14,865 nucleotides of DNA, from positions 1-14,865 of the forward strand of contig QZJA01000028.1 in the NCBI GenBank assembly GCA_003599205.1, written 5' to 3'. This stretch comes from Candidatus Parcubacteria bacterium (lineage in GTDB: Bacteria > Patescibacteriota > Patescibacteriia > UBA1558 > GWA2-36-10). Below the pieces are notes generated by a model. It did no database searches, was not told the DNA's origin, and saw only the letters and a program-made list of their open reading frames with translations. Shown piece by piece: positions 1 to 9,792 of the stretch; position 1 is the first letter of the stretch; each line of letters opens with the position of its first letter. The translations under genes were made by a program, and so were the position numbers.

Positions 1-182
1 AAGATTTTAAACGCATCCGCCTAGGTATTGGGCCACAAAAAGGAAGTGCTGAAGACTTTGTTCTAAAAAAATTCTCCGCCGATGAAAAAAAGAAACTAGC
101 GGAAACAATTGACACCAGTCATCTGATAATAGAAACCATTTTGAATGAAAACTTCGATCAAGCAAGCAACAAATATAACTAA
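1..182 (+). CDS. pth: Peptidyl-tRNA hydrolase, C-terminal part (cut by window edge)
   Basis: The reading frame is open from base 3 and ends with TAA at 180-182, giving the last 59 residues of a protein whose start lies left of the window. It begins with a phenylalanine-lysine-arginine-isoleucine-arginine-leucine-glycine-isoleucine-glycine-proline stretch. This matches the late 'RLRIGIGRP' segment of bacterial Pth, and it is followed by the usual 'DFVL..FS..E' strand-helix and a C-terminal helix ending in Tyr-Asn, the common Pth ending. Pth hydrolyses peptidyl-tRNA released from stalled ribosomes and so recycles tRNA in the cytoplasm. The catalytic His and Asn of the N-terminal half are outside the window. 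It is the only gene on this strand and converges on pepA through a shared terminator. The family call rests on a short fragment but the match is characteristic. Confidence 0.8.
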   Translation, partial: DFKRIRLGIGPQKGSAEDFVLKKFSADEKKKLAETIDTSHLIIETILNENFDQASNKYN

Positions 183-208
183 AAAAATCTCCCCTAGGGG
201 AGATTTTT
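183..208. terminator. Bidirectional intrinsic terminator between pth and pepA
   Basis: A perfect 26-nt palindrome is centred on CTAG at 194-197. Its core stem is TCTCCC/GGGAGA, flanked by five A on the left and five T on the right, so it gives a GC-rich hairpin followed by a U-run on either strand. It starts directly after the pth stop and ends 3 nt before the pepA stop, and should stop transcription from both converging genes. Confidence 0.9.
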
Positions 209-211
209 ATA

Positions 212-1708
212 TTACATATTTTTTAGCCATTCCAGCAAAGTCCGCACACCAAAACCAACTCCTCCGAGCGGTGTATAAATATTGACCGGACGCTCAGCAT
301 AAGCTGGAGCAGCAATATCAAGGTGGGCCCATTTAGTATCTTTGTTTATAAATTCCTCTAAAAATAAAGCGGCTGTGATTGCTCCACCATAGCGAGTGCT
401 AGGTATATTTCTGATGTCAGCCACTTTACTTTGATTTAATTTTTTATATTCCTTAGGCAAAGGAAGTTGCCACATCTTTTCTCCAGCTCTATCAGCAAAA
501 GTCAATATATCATTAGCTAATTTTGCATCATTAGCAAACAAGCCAGCATAATCCGGACCTAGAGCTACCATAACAGCCCCTGTTAGAGTTGCCAAATCTA
601 CCACTTGTTTTATACCCTGCTTTTGGGCATAAGCCAAAGAATCAGCTAGCGTTACTCTGCCCTCAGCATCGGTATTGGCTATTTCTATGCTTTTGCCTTG
701 CATATTGGTAACTATATCTCCTGGCTTAATAGCTGAACCCGAGGGCATATTTTCACAAGCGGCAATAATACCATGGACTTCTACTTTGGGCGCAACTTGA
801 GCGATTACTGAAAACAAACCAATAACAGTAGCCGCACCAGCCATATCTATCTTCATCTGCTCCATAGCTTCACCTGGCTTGATACTTAAACCGCCACTAT
901 CAAAAGTTATGCCTTTACCCACTAGAGCAATTTTATCTTTAGCTTTTACGTTGGGCTTATATTTCAAATGGATAAACTTCGGATCTTCAATTGAACCCTT
1001 GTCCACTGCCAAAAAAGCATTCATTTTCAACTTAGCAATCTGCTCCTTATCCAAAATTTTGACCGTAATATTTTTATTCAAAGCAGCTATCTCTTGAGCT
1101 TGCTCTGCCAAAAAACTAGGTGTCATATGGTTGGCTGGCTCGTTGACCAAATCTCTGGCTTTTGTAGTGCCCCAAGCTAAGTAGCTACCGTATTCAAAAC
1201 CGTGACTAAAATCATTTTTATGTTTATCTTCAAGGTAAACAATTAACTCTTCTATATTGGGATTAATTTTATTTTTATCAGCCTTCTTATACTTATCAAA
1301 ACTATAATTAGCTAAATCCAAGCCTTCAGCAATAGCTTGCCCCAAAAGACTGACATCTTTATTGCCTTTGAGCCAATGACTAGCATGGAGAGAAATTTTC
1401 TTGGCTTTTATTTTTCGCAAATGAGCTATCATCTGCCCGGCCAACTGACGCCAATCTTCAACACTTAATTTTTTCTTAATACCAGTACCCAGCAAAATGA
1501 CAGTCTGCGTATCATCAGTTATTACCAAACTTTGACCTTTTTTGGCCAAAAAATTCTCTCGAGCGGCCTGAGCAAAAATTAGCTTTTCATCTTCATAAAG
1601 CAAACTTTTTATCATAGCCAAAGTTGCTTCTTTGCCCTCCAAAACTGGACAAAACAAAACCTGGCTTTCGTCCAATTCTTCCCCAATATTTTTTAATATG
1701 AGTTCCAT
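212..1708 (-). CDS. pepA: Leucyl aminopeptidase (M17 family, PepA-like)
   Basis: The 498-residue protein is of usual length for the M17 cytosolic leucyl aminopeptidases, which are hexameric two-metal enzymes that remove N-terminal residues from peptides and help recycle amino acids. The C-terminal catalytic half is clear. A VGKGITFDSGG segment (about residues 261-272) carries the metal-binding Lys and Asp. A KIDMAGAA segment (about 284-291) carries another metal Asp. The family signature appears as NTDAEGR (about 342-349), with Val where Leu is most common next. The N-terminal third is a more variable regulatory or oligomerisation domain. The ATG at 1708 is preceded by an A+T-only stretch without a Shine-Dalgarno motif. 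It is a single-gene unit with its own promoter and a terminator shared with pth. In some bacteria PepA also binds DNA in site-specific recombination, but nothing here shows that role. Confidence 0.95.
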   Translation of the reverse strand: MELILKNIGEELDESQVLFCPVLEGKEATLAMIKSLLYEDEKLIFAQAARENFLAKKGQSLVITDDTQTVILLGTGIKKKLSVEDWRQLAGQMIAHLRKIKAKKISLHASHWLKGNKDVSLLGQAIAEGLDLANYSFDKYKKADKNKINPNIEELIVYLEDKHKNDFSHGFEYGSYLAWGTTKARDLVNEPANHMTPSFLAEQAQEIAALNKNITVKILDKEQIAKLKMNAFLAVDKGSIEDPKFIHLKYKPNVKAKDKIALVGKGITFDSGGLSIKPGEAMEQMKIDMAGAATVIGLFSVIAQVAPKVEVHGIIAACENMPSGSAIKPGDIVTNMQGKSIEIANTDAEGRVTLADSLAYAQKQGIKQVVDLATLTGAVMVALGPDYAGLFANDAKLANDILTFADRAGEKMWQLPLPKEYKKLNQSKVADIRNIPSTRYGGAITAALFLEEFINKDTKWAHLDIAAPAYAERPVNIYTPLGGVGFGVRTLLEWLKNM

Positions 1709-1736
1709 ATATAATAAAATTAATATTATTTAGCTT

Positions 1737-1765
1737 AATTTAGCACAAGCATTTAGATAAAGCAA
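1737..1765 (-). promoter_or_regulatory. Sigma70-type promoter for pepA
   Basis: On the minus strand, -35 TTGCTT (1760-1765) and -10 TAAATT (1737-1742) are separated by 17 nt, with TGC just before the -10 (extended -10). The predicted start of transcription is near 1730, giving a leader of about 20 nt that is almost pure A+T. An 8-nt palindrome CGCTAGCG (1767-1774) lies directly upstream of the -35 and could be an operator, though that is speculative. Confidence 0.6.
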
Positions 1766-1800
1766 ACGCTAGCGGAAAGAGTATTTTAAGAAAGACAAAC

Positions 1801-1830
1801 AAAAAACCCCGCTTTTAAACGGGGCAAAAA
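1801..1830 (-). terminator. Terminator of the secE-nusG-rplK-rplA unit
   Basis: On the minus strand, stem CCCCG (1820-1824) pairs with CGGGG (1807-1811) and is followed by a run of six T (1806-1801). It lies 8 nt beyond the rplA stop, so the ribosomal protein unit ends here rather than continuing into rplJ-rplL. Confidence 0.88.
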
Positions 1831-1838
1831 ATAAATTT

Positions 1839-2525
1839 TTAATTGATTTCTACCTTAATACTTGGCCCCATAGAAGATGTTATATACATTGATCTGATAT
1901 AGGTGCCTTTTACACTTTGAGGTTTGGCTTTCTTGAGTGAGTCTAAGAAAGCTTTAAAATTTTCCAATAAATTCTTTTCTTCAAAAGAAGATTTTCCTAC
2001 AATCAAATGGACATTAGCTGTATCATCGTTTTTGTAAGAAACTTTACCAGTCTTAAGCTCGGTTACCATTTTCTTTACATCCGGACCAATAGTTCCAGTT
2101 TTGGGATTTGGCATTAAGCCTTTCTGACCAAGAATCTTGGCAATGACTGCCAATTTCGGCATCATATCTGGTGTAGTGACTGCTACATCAAAATCTGCTT
2201 TGGATGTTTTTTTGATTTCAGCAATCAATTCTTCACCACCGACCAAATCAGCTCCAGCGGCTTTAGCATCCTTAGCTTTATCTTCTGTTACAAAGGCAGC
2301 CACTTTGACCTTCTTACCACTACCATGAGGTAGTACTACCGAGTCTCGGACAATCTGATCGCCTTTTTTAGGATCAATCCCCAATTTGGCATGGACCTCA
2401 ATTGAGGCATCAAATTTTAACTGGGCTGTTTCTTTGACCAATTTAATAGCTTCTTCAGCTGAGTAAATCTTTGTCTTGTCAATTTTAGCTTTAGCGGCTT
2501 TTAATCTTTTACCAATTTTTGCCAT
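1839..2525 (-). CDS. rplA: 50S ribosomal protein L1
   Basis: L1 forms the mobile L1 stalk near the ribosomal E site and in many bacteria represses the L11 operon by binding its mRNA. From the ATG at 2525 the protein has 228 residues, the normal L1 length. It starts MAKIGKRLKAA and contains the typical two-domain L1 pattern: KFDASIEVHAKLGID early, a central domain with GLMPNPKTGTIGPDV, and the C-terminal return ending SSMGPSIKVEIN. A longer frame beginning at TTG 2567 is open, but the 14 extra residues do not look like L1, so the ATG is preferred. No Shine-Dalgarno motif precedes the ATG. The 91-nt gap to rplK is the longest inside this unit and holds a palindromic repeat (2582-2605). Confidence 0.95.
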   Translation of the reverse strand: MAKIGKRLKAAKAKIDKTKIYSAEEAIKLVKETAQLKFDASIEVHAKLGIDPKKGDQIVRDSVVLPHGSGKKVKVAAFVTEDKAKDAKAAGADLVGGEELIAEIKKTSKADFDVAVTTPDMMPKLAVIAKILGQKGLMPNPKTGTIGPDVKKMVTELKTGKVSYKNDDTANVHLIVGKSSFEEKNLLENFKAFLDSLKKAKPQSVKGTYIRSMYITSSMGPSIKVEIN

Positions 2526-2581
2526 ATCTTTATTCTTACGAGGTATTAACGCTTGAGGACTAGTCAAGCTCCCTCTTTTAT

Positions 2582-2605
2582 CATCCCTAGCCTTGGCGAA
2601 GGATG
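2582..2605. repeat. Imperfect palindromic element between rplK and rplA
   Basis: The arms CATCC (2582-2586) and GGATG (2601-2605) flank an inner GCC-TT-GGC. The core AGCCTTGGCGAAGG (2589-2602) matches 12 of 14 bases of a segment inside the helicase gene at 13610-13623, and both differences are transitions. It may be a small dispersed chromosomal repeat, or an RNA hairpin acting between rplK and rplA. Confidence 0.5.
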
Positions 2606-2616
2606 GAAAATATTAT

Positions 2617-3042
2617 TTATTCTTCAATTTGTACACCCATTTGACGGGCAGTACCAGCAATGATTTTTTTGGCAGCCTCAATATCATTGGCATTTAAATC
2701 TGCCATCTTAGCCTCAGCAATTTCTGTCAGTTGTGCTTGAGTAAGCTTACCTACTTTTTCCTGCAATGGACGACCAGAACCTTTTTTCAAATTGATTTTC
2801 TTTTTGATCATATCTGAAGCTGGAGCAGCCTTGAGAATAAAATCAAAAGTTCTGTCTACATAAATAGTCATTTCTACCGGCACTACCTCGCCCATTCTGT
2901 CTTTACTAGCGTCATTGAACTTAGTACAGAATTCTTGAATATTAAGACCGTGTGGTCCAAGCGCTGTACCGACTGGAGGCGCTGGAGTAGCTTTGCCAGC
3001 TTGAAGTTGTAACTTTACAATCTGTTTTATTTCTTTTGCCAT
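2617..3042 (-). CDS. rplK: 50S ribosomal protein L11
   Basis: This 141-residue protein has the exact family length. L11 binds the GTPase-associated region of 23S rRNA with L10 and helps couple elongation factors to the ribosome. The N-terminal domain shows [20 protein letters not shown] followed by HGLNIQEFC, the proline-rich hinge region typical of L11. The C-terminal rRNA-binding domain ends [12 protein letters not shown], close to the usual 'GTARSMGI.V' ending. Start ATG 3042 lies 46 nt after the nusG stop, with an A+T-rich gap lacking a Shine-Dalgarno motif. No obvious L1-binding mimic of the 23S stalk is visible in that short gap. Confidence 0.97.
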   Translation of the reverse strand: MAKEIKQIVKLQLQAGKATPAPPVGTALGPHGLNIQEFCTKFNDASKDRMGEVVPVEMTIYVDRTFDFILKAAPASDMIKKKINLKKGSGRPLQEKVGKLTQAQLTEIAEAKMADLNANDIEAAKKIIAGTARQMGVQIEE

Positions 3043-3088
3043 ATTATTGTGTTGAATTTATAGAAATTATATTGAGTTTACCGAAATA

Positions 3089-3634
3089 TTATACTTTTTT
3101 AATCTGCAGGAAGTCTAACTCAACTGGAGTTTCACGACCGAACATAGCCACCAAAACTTTGGCCTTACCGCGAGCTTCATCAATATCTGATATTTTACCT
3201 TCGTAATCTTTGAAAGGACCATCGGTAATTTTGACGACCTCACCTAGCTCTATGTCAATCTTAAACTCTGGTTCTTCTTCACCCATCTTGGACATCAAAG
3301 ATTTGATCTCATCTTCAGAAACAGGAGTAGGAGTAGTACCAGAACCCACGAATCCAGTCACATTTGGTGTATTTCTGACAACATACCAAGAAGCGTCAGT
3401 AACAATCATATTGACCAACACATAACCCGGAAAAATTTTTTCTCTAACGGTTTTTCTTTTACCGTTTTTGATTTTAATTTTGGTCTCGGTAGGAATAAGG
3501 ACATCAAAAATTTTATCCTCCATGTCCATAGATTCTATTCTTTGTTTGAGATTACGACAAACGTTTTCCTCATAACCAGAATAGGTGTGTAGGACATACC
3601 AACGCCGACCTTGTTGTGGGTTTTGTTTTGGCAT
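3089..3634 (-). CDS. nusG: Transcription termination/antitermination protein NusG
   Basis: NusG binds RNA polymerase and links it to Rho or to the leading ribosome. The 181-residue protein has the two standard domains: an NGN domain (about residues 10-118: RRWYVLHTYSGYE, then KIFPGYVLVNM and VRNTPNVTGFVGS) and a C-terminal KOW domain (about 128-181: GEVVKITDGPFKDYEG and the ending VELDFLQIKKV). Both are complete. The ATG at 3634 lies 7 nt after the secE stop, so the two are probably translated from one message. No Shine-Dalgarno motif is present before the ATG. Confidence 0.97.
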   Translation of the reverse strand: MPKQNPQQGRRWYVLHTYSGYEENVCRNLKQRIESMDMEDKIFDVLIPTETKIKIKNGKRKTVREKIFPGYVLVNMIVTDASWYVVRNTPNVTGFVGSGTTPTPVSEDEIKSLMSKMGEEEPEFKIDIELGEVVKITDGPFKDYEGKISDIDEARGKAKVLVAMFGRETPVELDFLQIKKV

Positions 3635-3641
3635 ATATTTT

Positions 3642-3821
3642 TTAAATTAATACTTCCAAAACCTTATTTAAAACATAATCAATAGCGCCCAAAAAAACTG
3701 CTACTGCTACAGAAATGCCAATAACCATCAGCGTATGATTGATGGTAGTTTCTTTATTTGGCCAAGTTACTTTAGCTAGTTCTTCTCGAGAACCTTTAAG
3801 ATAATTGACTAGTTTATTCAT
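3642..3821 (-). CDS. secE: Preprotein translocase subunit SecE
   Basis: SecE is the small essential subunit of the SecYEG channel in the cytoplasmic membrane. From the ATG at 3821 it has 59 residues, typical of single-span SecE proteins. An amphipathic helix carries the hallmark EELAKVTWPNKETT (about residues 13-26), followed by one membrane segment (about residues 30-51) and a short tail. A longer frame starting at TTG 3836 would add only five residues and has no better initiation signal, so the ATG is chosen. It is the first gene of the secE-nusG-rplK-rplA unit. The tRNA-Trp or rpmG often found upstream of secE is absent. Confidence 0.93.
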   Translation of the reverse strand: MNKLVNYLKGSREELAKVTWPNKETTINHTLMVIGISVAVAVFLGAIDYVLNKVLEVLI

Positions 3822-3848
3822 AAAGCTTAATATCAAAGGTTTTTAAAA

Positions 3849-3862
3849 CACCCGATCGGGTG
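3849..3862. promoter_or_regulatory. 14-nt perfect palindrome in the secE leader
   Basis: CACCCGATCGGGTG is a perfect palindrome about 11 nt inside the predicted secE transcript. On the minus strand it is followed directly by TTTT. As RNA it would form a 5-bp GC-rich hairpin with a GAUC loop and a short U-run, resembling a weak attenuator. As DNA it could be an operator just downstream of the promoter. The sequence alone does not decide between these. Confidence 0.5.
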
Positions 3863-3879
3863 CTGTATTTAACGGCATA

Positions 3880-3908
3880 ACTATAGCACAAAAAATAAGT
3901 CTTGGCAA
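3880..3908 (-). promoter_or_regulatory. Promoter of the secE-nusG-rplK-rplA unit
   Basis: On the minus strand, -35 TTGCCA (3903-3908), a 17-nt spacer and -10 TATAGT (3880-3885) are present. TGC immediately precedes the -10, making it an extended -10. The predicted start is near 3873 and the leader is about 50 nt, the longest in the window. The -35 begins 9 nt beyond the preceding terminator. Confidence 0.75.
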
Positions 3909-3917
3909 GCCTAACAC

Positions 3918-3944
3918 AAAAACCCCGATATTTTCGGGGTTTTT
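3918..3944. terminator. Terminator of the gyrB unit
   Basis: The arms AAAAACCCCGA (3918-3928) and TCGGGGTTTTT (3934-3944) are perfect complements around a TATTT loop. On the minus strand the hairpin follows the stop of the 390-residue protein by 19 nt and ends in five T. Its symmetry would let it act on both strands, though no plus-strand gene leads into it. Confidence 0.9.
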
Positions 3945-3963
3945 GGCTAAAATTGAATAAAAA

Positions 3964-5136
3964 TTACTTAATTTCGATACTTGATACAACATCCATAAAA
4001 TCACTTTTACTATTATCTGCTAACTTTGTACTTCCAGGAAATTCCTCCCAAGTAAACACCAACTTTATATCCTCGGTATCTGAAATACTATCCTGACTCA
4101 CTAAAATTACTACATTGCCAGCCGAATCGCCTTCATACGTACCGGGATCAATTAAATCATATTTATAAAACTGATGACCGTTAATTAAAACAACGGAATC
4201 TGGCTCATTTTTTTCCGCATTGTCAATATAATATTGTTTTTTATTAAAATTAAGTACCTTGGTATTTTTTGATAAAACATTTGCATCACTTGAATATGCG
4301 CCAAAAGATATCGGAGCATTATTACTACCTATTTCATACTTCTTAATTTCAGTATAGCTTAATAGATTGCCGTCTATATTCCAATCTTCTGGATAGCTGA
4401 AACTATAATTAAAATTTTCATCACTATACGTTTGCCGACTTGCATCTTCAAATTTAATACTACCAACTATGGCCAAAAATATATTACTAGAACTATCTCT
4501 GTCTTCTGGCTTTAGATCGTAAGCTGCATAAAGATTGCCATCTCTGATAAAAGTAATAACACTTATATTTTCTTTATTAGAAGGATCATGGTAAGCAGTA
4601 ACTTGTAAGTTGCCCAATTCAATGGCTTTGCTGGTTAGCAAACTAGCATCTAAATCTTGTAAACGACTAAATGCTTCTAGCTCAGTTTCATCTCCAATCA
4701 AGGGAGTAACAACAATATGAGCTTGCTGTCCACGGATAGAATTACTAGTACCAGAAATATAAACTTTGTTTCCATCTAACCCATCAATATCCAATTTCCC
4801 GTAATCAACCGCCCAATTAAGTGGTGTCCGCAAAGAAAATCCATAATCACTATTGGTATATTTCTGCCAGTCTAGACCAATGATAGCCACTTGGTCAACT
4901 TCTCCTACTTTTTCAACGCTATCTTCTAACTGCTGCTTCAAAACCAAAATCTCTTGATTTAGCTCTGCCCTAATCTGGGCGTTAACTTCATTTAATTTTT
5001 GATCAAGGACCGTCTGCTGCCAATAATAAACAGCACCGCCAATCACTAAAGCAGTGACTATAAATGTCACCAGAATAGCCAACACTCTACTTGCATTGTG
5101 TGGCTCTTGATTTTGTGGTTCAATTTGACCCTCCAT
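3964..5136 (-). CDS. Membrane-anchored protein with two PsbP-like repeats, function unknown
   Basis: I cannot name a specific function. The 390-residue protein starts with a short polar N-terminus, one membrane segment (about residues 18-39), and a charged heptad-rich stretch likely to be a coiled coil (about 43-80). Two similar extracytoplasmic domains follow. Each begins with Tyr, a polar turn and a Phe/Tyr-Ser-rich strand leading to Pro-x2-Trp: YTNSDYGFSLRTPLNW at about 93-108 and YSDENFNYSFSYPEDW at about 236-251. Each ends in a 'GSIKFE'-like or 'SSIEIK' strand. This pattern resembles PsbP/MOG1-like folds, common in uncharacterised surface proteins of CPR bacteria. The protein is probably a signal-anchor protein with the C-terminus outside. 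It follows gyrB by 23 nt with no terminator between, so the two are likely cotranscribed. No catalytic motif is visible. The gene appears more A+T-rich than its neighbours. Confidence 0.75.
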   Translation of the reverse strand: MEGQIEPQNQEPHNASRVLAILVTFIVTALVIGGAVYYWQQTVLDQKLNEVNAQIRAELNQEILVLKQQLEDSVEKVGEVDQVAIIGLDWQKYTNSDYGFSLRTPLNWAVDYGKLDIDGLDGNKVYISGTSNSIRGQQAHIVVTPLIGDETELEAFSRLQDLDASLLTSKAIELGNLQVTAYHDPSNKENISVITFIRDGNLYAAYDLKPEDRDSSSNIFLAIVGSIKFEDASRQTYSDENFNYSFSYPEDWNIDGNLLSYTEIKKYEIGSNNAPISFGAYSSDANVLSKNTKVLNFNKKQYYIDNAEKNEPDSVVLINGHQFYKYDLIDPGTYEGDSAGNVVILVSQDSISDTEDIKLVFTWEEFPGSTKLADNSKSDFMDVVSSIEIK

Positions 5137-5159
5137 AATTTTTGATTTTAATTTTTATT

Positions 5160-7208
<2,049 letters not shown>

Positions 7209-7240
7209 TTAAATATTTTATCAACTAAAAATTCACCTTT

Positions 7241-7269
7241 ATTTTAGCATAAAATAGAGCAAAAAACAA
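7241..7269 (-). promoter_or_regulatory. Promoter of gyrB
   Basis: On the minus strand, -35 TTGTTT (7264-7269), a 17-nt spacer and -10 TAAAAT (7241-7246) are present, with TGC directly before the -10. The predicted start is near 7234 and the leader is about 28 nt. The -35 begins 13 nt beyond the pheT terminator. Confidence 0.7.
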
Positions 7270-7282
7270 GCCGTAAATATCC

Positions 7283-7312
7283 AAAAACTGTGCTAATGCT
7301 AGCACAGTTTTT
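7283..7312. terminator. Terminator of the uvrD-pheT unit
   Basis: The arms CTGTGCTA (7288-7295) and TAGCACAG (7300-7307) form a perfect 8-bp stem with a 4-nt loop, flanked by five A and five T. On the minus strand it lies 46 nt past the pheT stop and ends in a U-run. Between the stop and the hairpin I see nothing else. Confidence 0.92.
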
Positions 7313-7358
7313 AAATAGTTTAAGTCTTTTTTAAAAGCAGACAAAATATCAGTCAAAG

Positions 7359-9788
7359 CTAACGCAAATCAGCAGCAAATTTTTTCTTCAGGTTGGCTAA
7401 AATTTCCTTTAACAGCTGATCTATATCCTCAGTCATAAGTGTCCTGTCATCACTTCTAAACTCCAAATGATAAGCTAGGGATTTTTTGCCATGAGCTATA
7501 TTTGCCCCCTGATAGACATCAAAAAGTTCAATGCTACGAATTAGAGGACTTATTTTATAAACCTCGGATTCTAGTTCTCCCCAAGAAACACTGTTGGCTA
7601 CTATAATAGCCATATCGCGCTTGATGCTAGGAAATTTTGCCAAGGCTTGATAGCGGCGATTATGGGATATATATTTTACCAAAGAAGCAAAATTGATCTG
7701 CCAGAAAGCAACATTAACTTTAATGTCACGACTATCAAAAAGATTCATGTCCAACAAACCAAAATGACCCAGCTCAATGTCTTGATTCTTAATAGCAAAA
7801 GAAACTGAAGCATAAGGCAAATCTTTTTTTTCTAACTCCCAATCAATTTGCCAGTGTTCCATCATTGCTTCCAATAAACCCTTGAGAGATAAAAACAGCT
7901 CCTCTGAATTTTTCTTACTCACTTCTACCCCAGCTAAATATTTATCCTGTTTTGGCAAAAACTTTTTACCTAAGTTATCAACTTGGTAGGAGCCTTTTTG
8001 ATTTTTATCAAAGACTCTCTCCAACTCAAAAATTCTAAACTCCTCATACCAGCGCAAATTATCTTCCGCCTTACTAAGTAAATTTGGCAAAAGAGAAACA
8101 TTAAGGTAGGAAAGCTCTGGACTGATAGAATTCTTGACTTTAACGTGCTGACTCAAATCAAATCCCAAATTTTTGACCCAGCGTTGATCAGTAAAAGGGT
8201 AAGTATAAACCTGATTGTAAGCCTGAGCCCAAGCCAACCAATAAATAATATCCCTTTCGGAACGATGGGCTACATTCATTATTGGTTCTCGGACATTTAC
8301 TGTTGGTAATTTAGCTTCTATGTTGTCATAACCATACACTCTAGCGACCTCCTCTACTATATCTTCAGGAATAGAAATGTCCTTGGTCGCTCTGAAGCTT
8401 GGCACAGTAATACTAAATTTTTTGCTTTTGTAAGCTACTTCAAACTGGAGACGCTTCAAAATATCTTTTATTTCCTTAGTTGGTATCACTACTCCGAAGC
8501 GTCTATTGATGAGCTCTTCAGGAACTTCCAAATAAATTTTTTTGAAAGGATTATTGTTTATATCCACTAAATCGCTAGCCACATAAGCCTCGGGACAAAG
8601 ATTTAAAATCATCTCTACTGCTTTTTTGATAGCTGATTCTGCTAGCACTGGATCAAGTGATTTTTCAAAACGAGCAGAACTCTCTGTACGCAAACCTAGA
8701 GCCATGGAAGTGCGTCGGATATTACCGGCTCTAAAATTAGCTGACTCTAATATAATGTCAACTGTCTCATCACTGATCTCACTATTTTGACCACCCATAA
8801 TACCAGCCAAAGCTACATATTTTTTACTGTCACAAATCATCAGTGCATCCTCTGGTAATTTCCTTTTTTCACCGTCTAAAGTAACAAATACTTCACCCTT
8901 CTTGGCTTTTTTGACAACGATCTTGGCACCATCAATCTGCCTAGCATCAAAAGCATGCATTGGTTGGCCAAGCTCATACATTACATAATTAGTTACATCA
9001 ACAATATTATTGATTGGGCGAATACCAACTGCTTCTAATTTTTTACGCAATTCAAGCGGAGACTGCGCAACTTTTATATTTTTTATAGCCAAGCCTAAAT
9101 AACGAAAACAATTTTCTTTATCAAGTACTTCTACTTTTAACTTAAGCTCATTTTTTGTTTTTAGATCTGAAACTTTATATTGATCAAGCTTCACTTTGTA
9201 GATAGCTGCCAACTCACGAGCCAAACCATATTGGCCCCACAAATCGGGGCGATGATTGATTGATTTGTTGTCTATATCAATAATAACATCATCCAGTCTA
9301 AGTGCCTGCGCTAAAGGCTGACCGACTTTGAGTTTTAAATCTGACAAATCCATAATTTCTTTTTCCGAGTCTGCTGGGAATAATTTTTCCAGGCCAATCT
9401 CTGAAGAAGCAACAATCATGCCACTGCTCTCCACTCCTCTGATTTTTGTTTTTTGTAGCTCTACCAATTCACCTTCACCGTGCCATTTGACCTTAGAACC
9501 TACTTTGGCGACCGCTACCAGCATGCCTTTGGTTAAATTAGTACCCCCACAAACAATCTGCTCTTTTATATCACCCAAGTTGACCTGGCAGACTTGCAAA
9601 CGATCAGCATCGGGGTGCTTGGTTATTTCTTCCACTCGACCAACAACTACTCCCAGTAAAGACTGAGCCTGATCAATAACCTCCTCCACCTCTACCGTGG
9701 CCATTGTCAAATCAAGACCGATTGTTTTACTATCTAGATCTTTAGGCAGCTTGAGCCAATTTTTTACCCAATTAAGTGATAAATACAT
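7359..9788 (-). CDS. pheT: Phenylalanine-tRNA ligase beta subunit
   Basis: PheT pairs with PheS in the (alpha-beta)2 enzyme that charges tRNA-Phe. It carries tRNA-binding and editing domains. The 809-residue protein has the full bacterial layout: an EMAPII-like tRNA-binding domain (about 40-150, with TKHPDADRLQVCQVN and KTKIRGVESSGM), the B3/B4 editing domain (about 210-385, with NNIVDVTNYVMYELGQPMHAFD), and the B5 domain (about 405-480, with RATKDISIPEDIVEEVARVYGYDNI). A catalytic-like core follows, and a C-terminal FDX-ACB anticodon-binding domain (about 715-809, beginning KFPSIKRDMAIIV). The ATG at 9788 is 4 nt after the pheS stop, which implies coupled translation without a Shine-Dalgarno motif. 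The stop is TAG. Confidence 0.97.
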   Translation of the reverse strand: MYLSLNWVKNWLKLPKDLDSKTIGLDLTMATVEVEEVIDQAQSLLGVVVGRVEEITKHPDADRLQVCQVNLGDIKEQIVCGGTNLTKGMLVAVAKVGSKVKWHGEGELVELQKTKIRGVESSGMIVASSEIGLEKLFPADSEKEIMDLSDLKLKVGQPLAQALRLDDVIIDIDNKSINHRPDLWGQYGLARELAAIYKVKLDQYKVSDLKTKNELKLKVEVLDKENCFRYLGLAIKNIKVAQSPLELRKKLEAVGIRPINNIVDVTNYVMYELGQPMHAFDARQIDGAKIVVKKAKKGEVFVTLDGEKRKLPEDALMICDSKKYVALAGIMGGQNSEISDETVDIILESANFRAGNIRRTSMALGLRTESSARFEKSLDPVLAESAIKKAVEMILNLCPEAYVASDLVDINNNPFKKIYLEVPEELINRRFGVVIPTKEIKDILKRLQFEVAYKSKKFSITVPSFRATKDISIPEDIVEEVARVYGYDNIEAKLPTVNVREPIMNVAHRSERDIIYWLAWAQAYNQVYTYPFTDQRWVKNLGFDLSQHVKVKNSISPELSYLNVSLLPNLLSKAEDNLRWYEEFRIFELERVFDKNQKGSYQVDNLGKKFLPKQDKYLAGVEVSKKNSEELFLSLKGLLEAMMEHWQIDWELEKKDLPYASVSFAIKNQDIELGHFGLLDMNLFDSRDIKVNVAFWQINFASLVKYISHNRRYQALAKFPSIKRDMAIIVANSVSWGELESEVYKISPLIRSIELFDVYQGANIAHGKKSLAYHLEFRSDDRTLMTEDIDQLLKEILANLKKKFAADLR

Positions 9789-9792
9789 AAAA

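Noticed and set aside
1839..2567. A longer L1 starting at TTG 2567, with a GAGGGAG stretch just before it
   Set aside because: The purine run is only about one base from the TTG, too close to act as a ribosome binding site, and the extra residues do not resemble L1. ATG 2525 gives the normal start and length.
3043..3100. TATAAT strings around the nusG stop as an rplK promoter
   Set aside because: No -35-like element occurs at 16-18 nt, and such strings are expected by chance in A+T-rich gaps.
3837..3960. A tRNA-Trp gene upstream of secE, as in many bacteria
   Set aside because: The gap is filled by the gyrB-unit terminator, the secE promoter and the leader palindrome. No cloverleaf fits.
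7231..7240. AAAGGTGAA as a ribosome binding site for gyrB
   Set aside because: It lies about 27 nt before the ATG and coincides with the predicted transcription start, so it is too far to position the ribosome.
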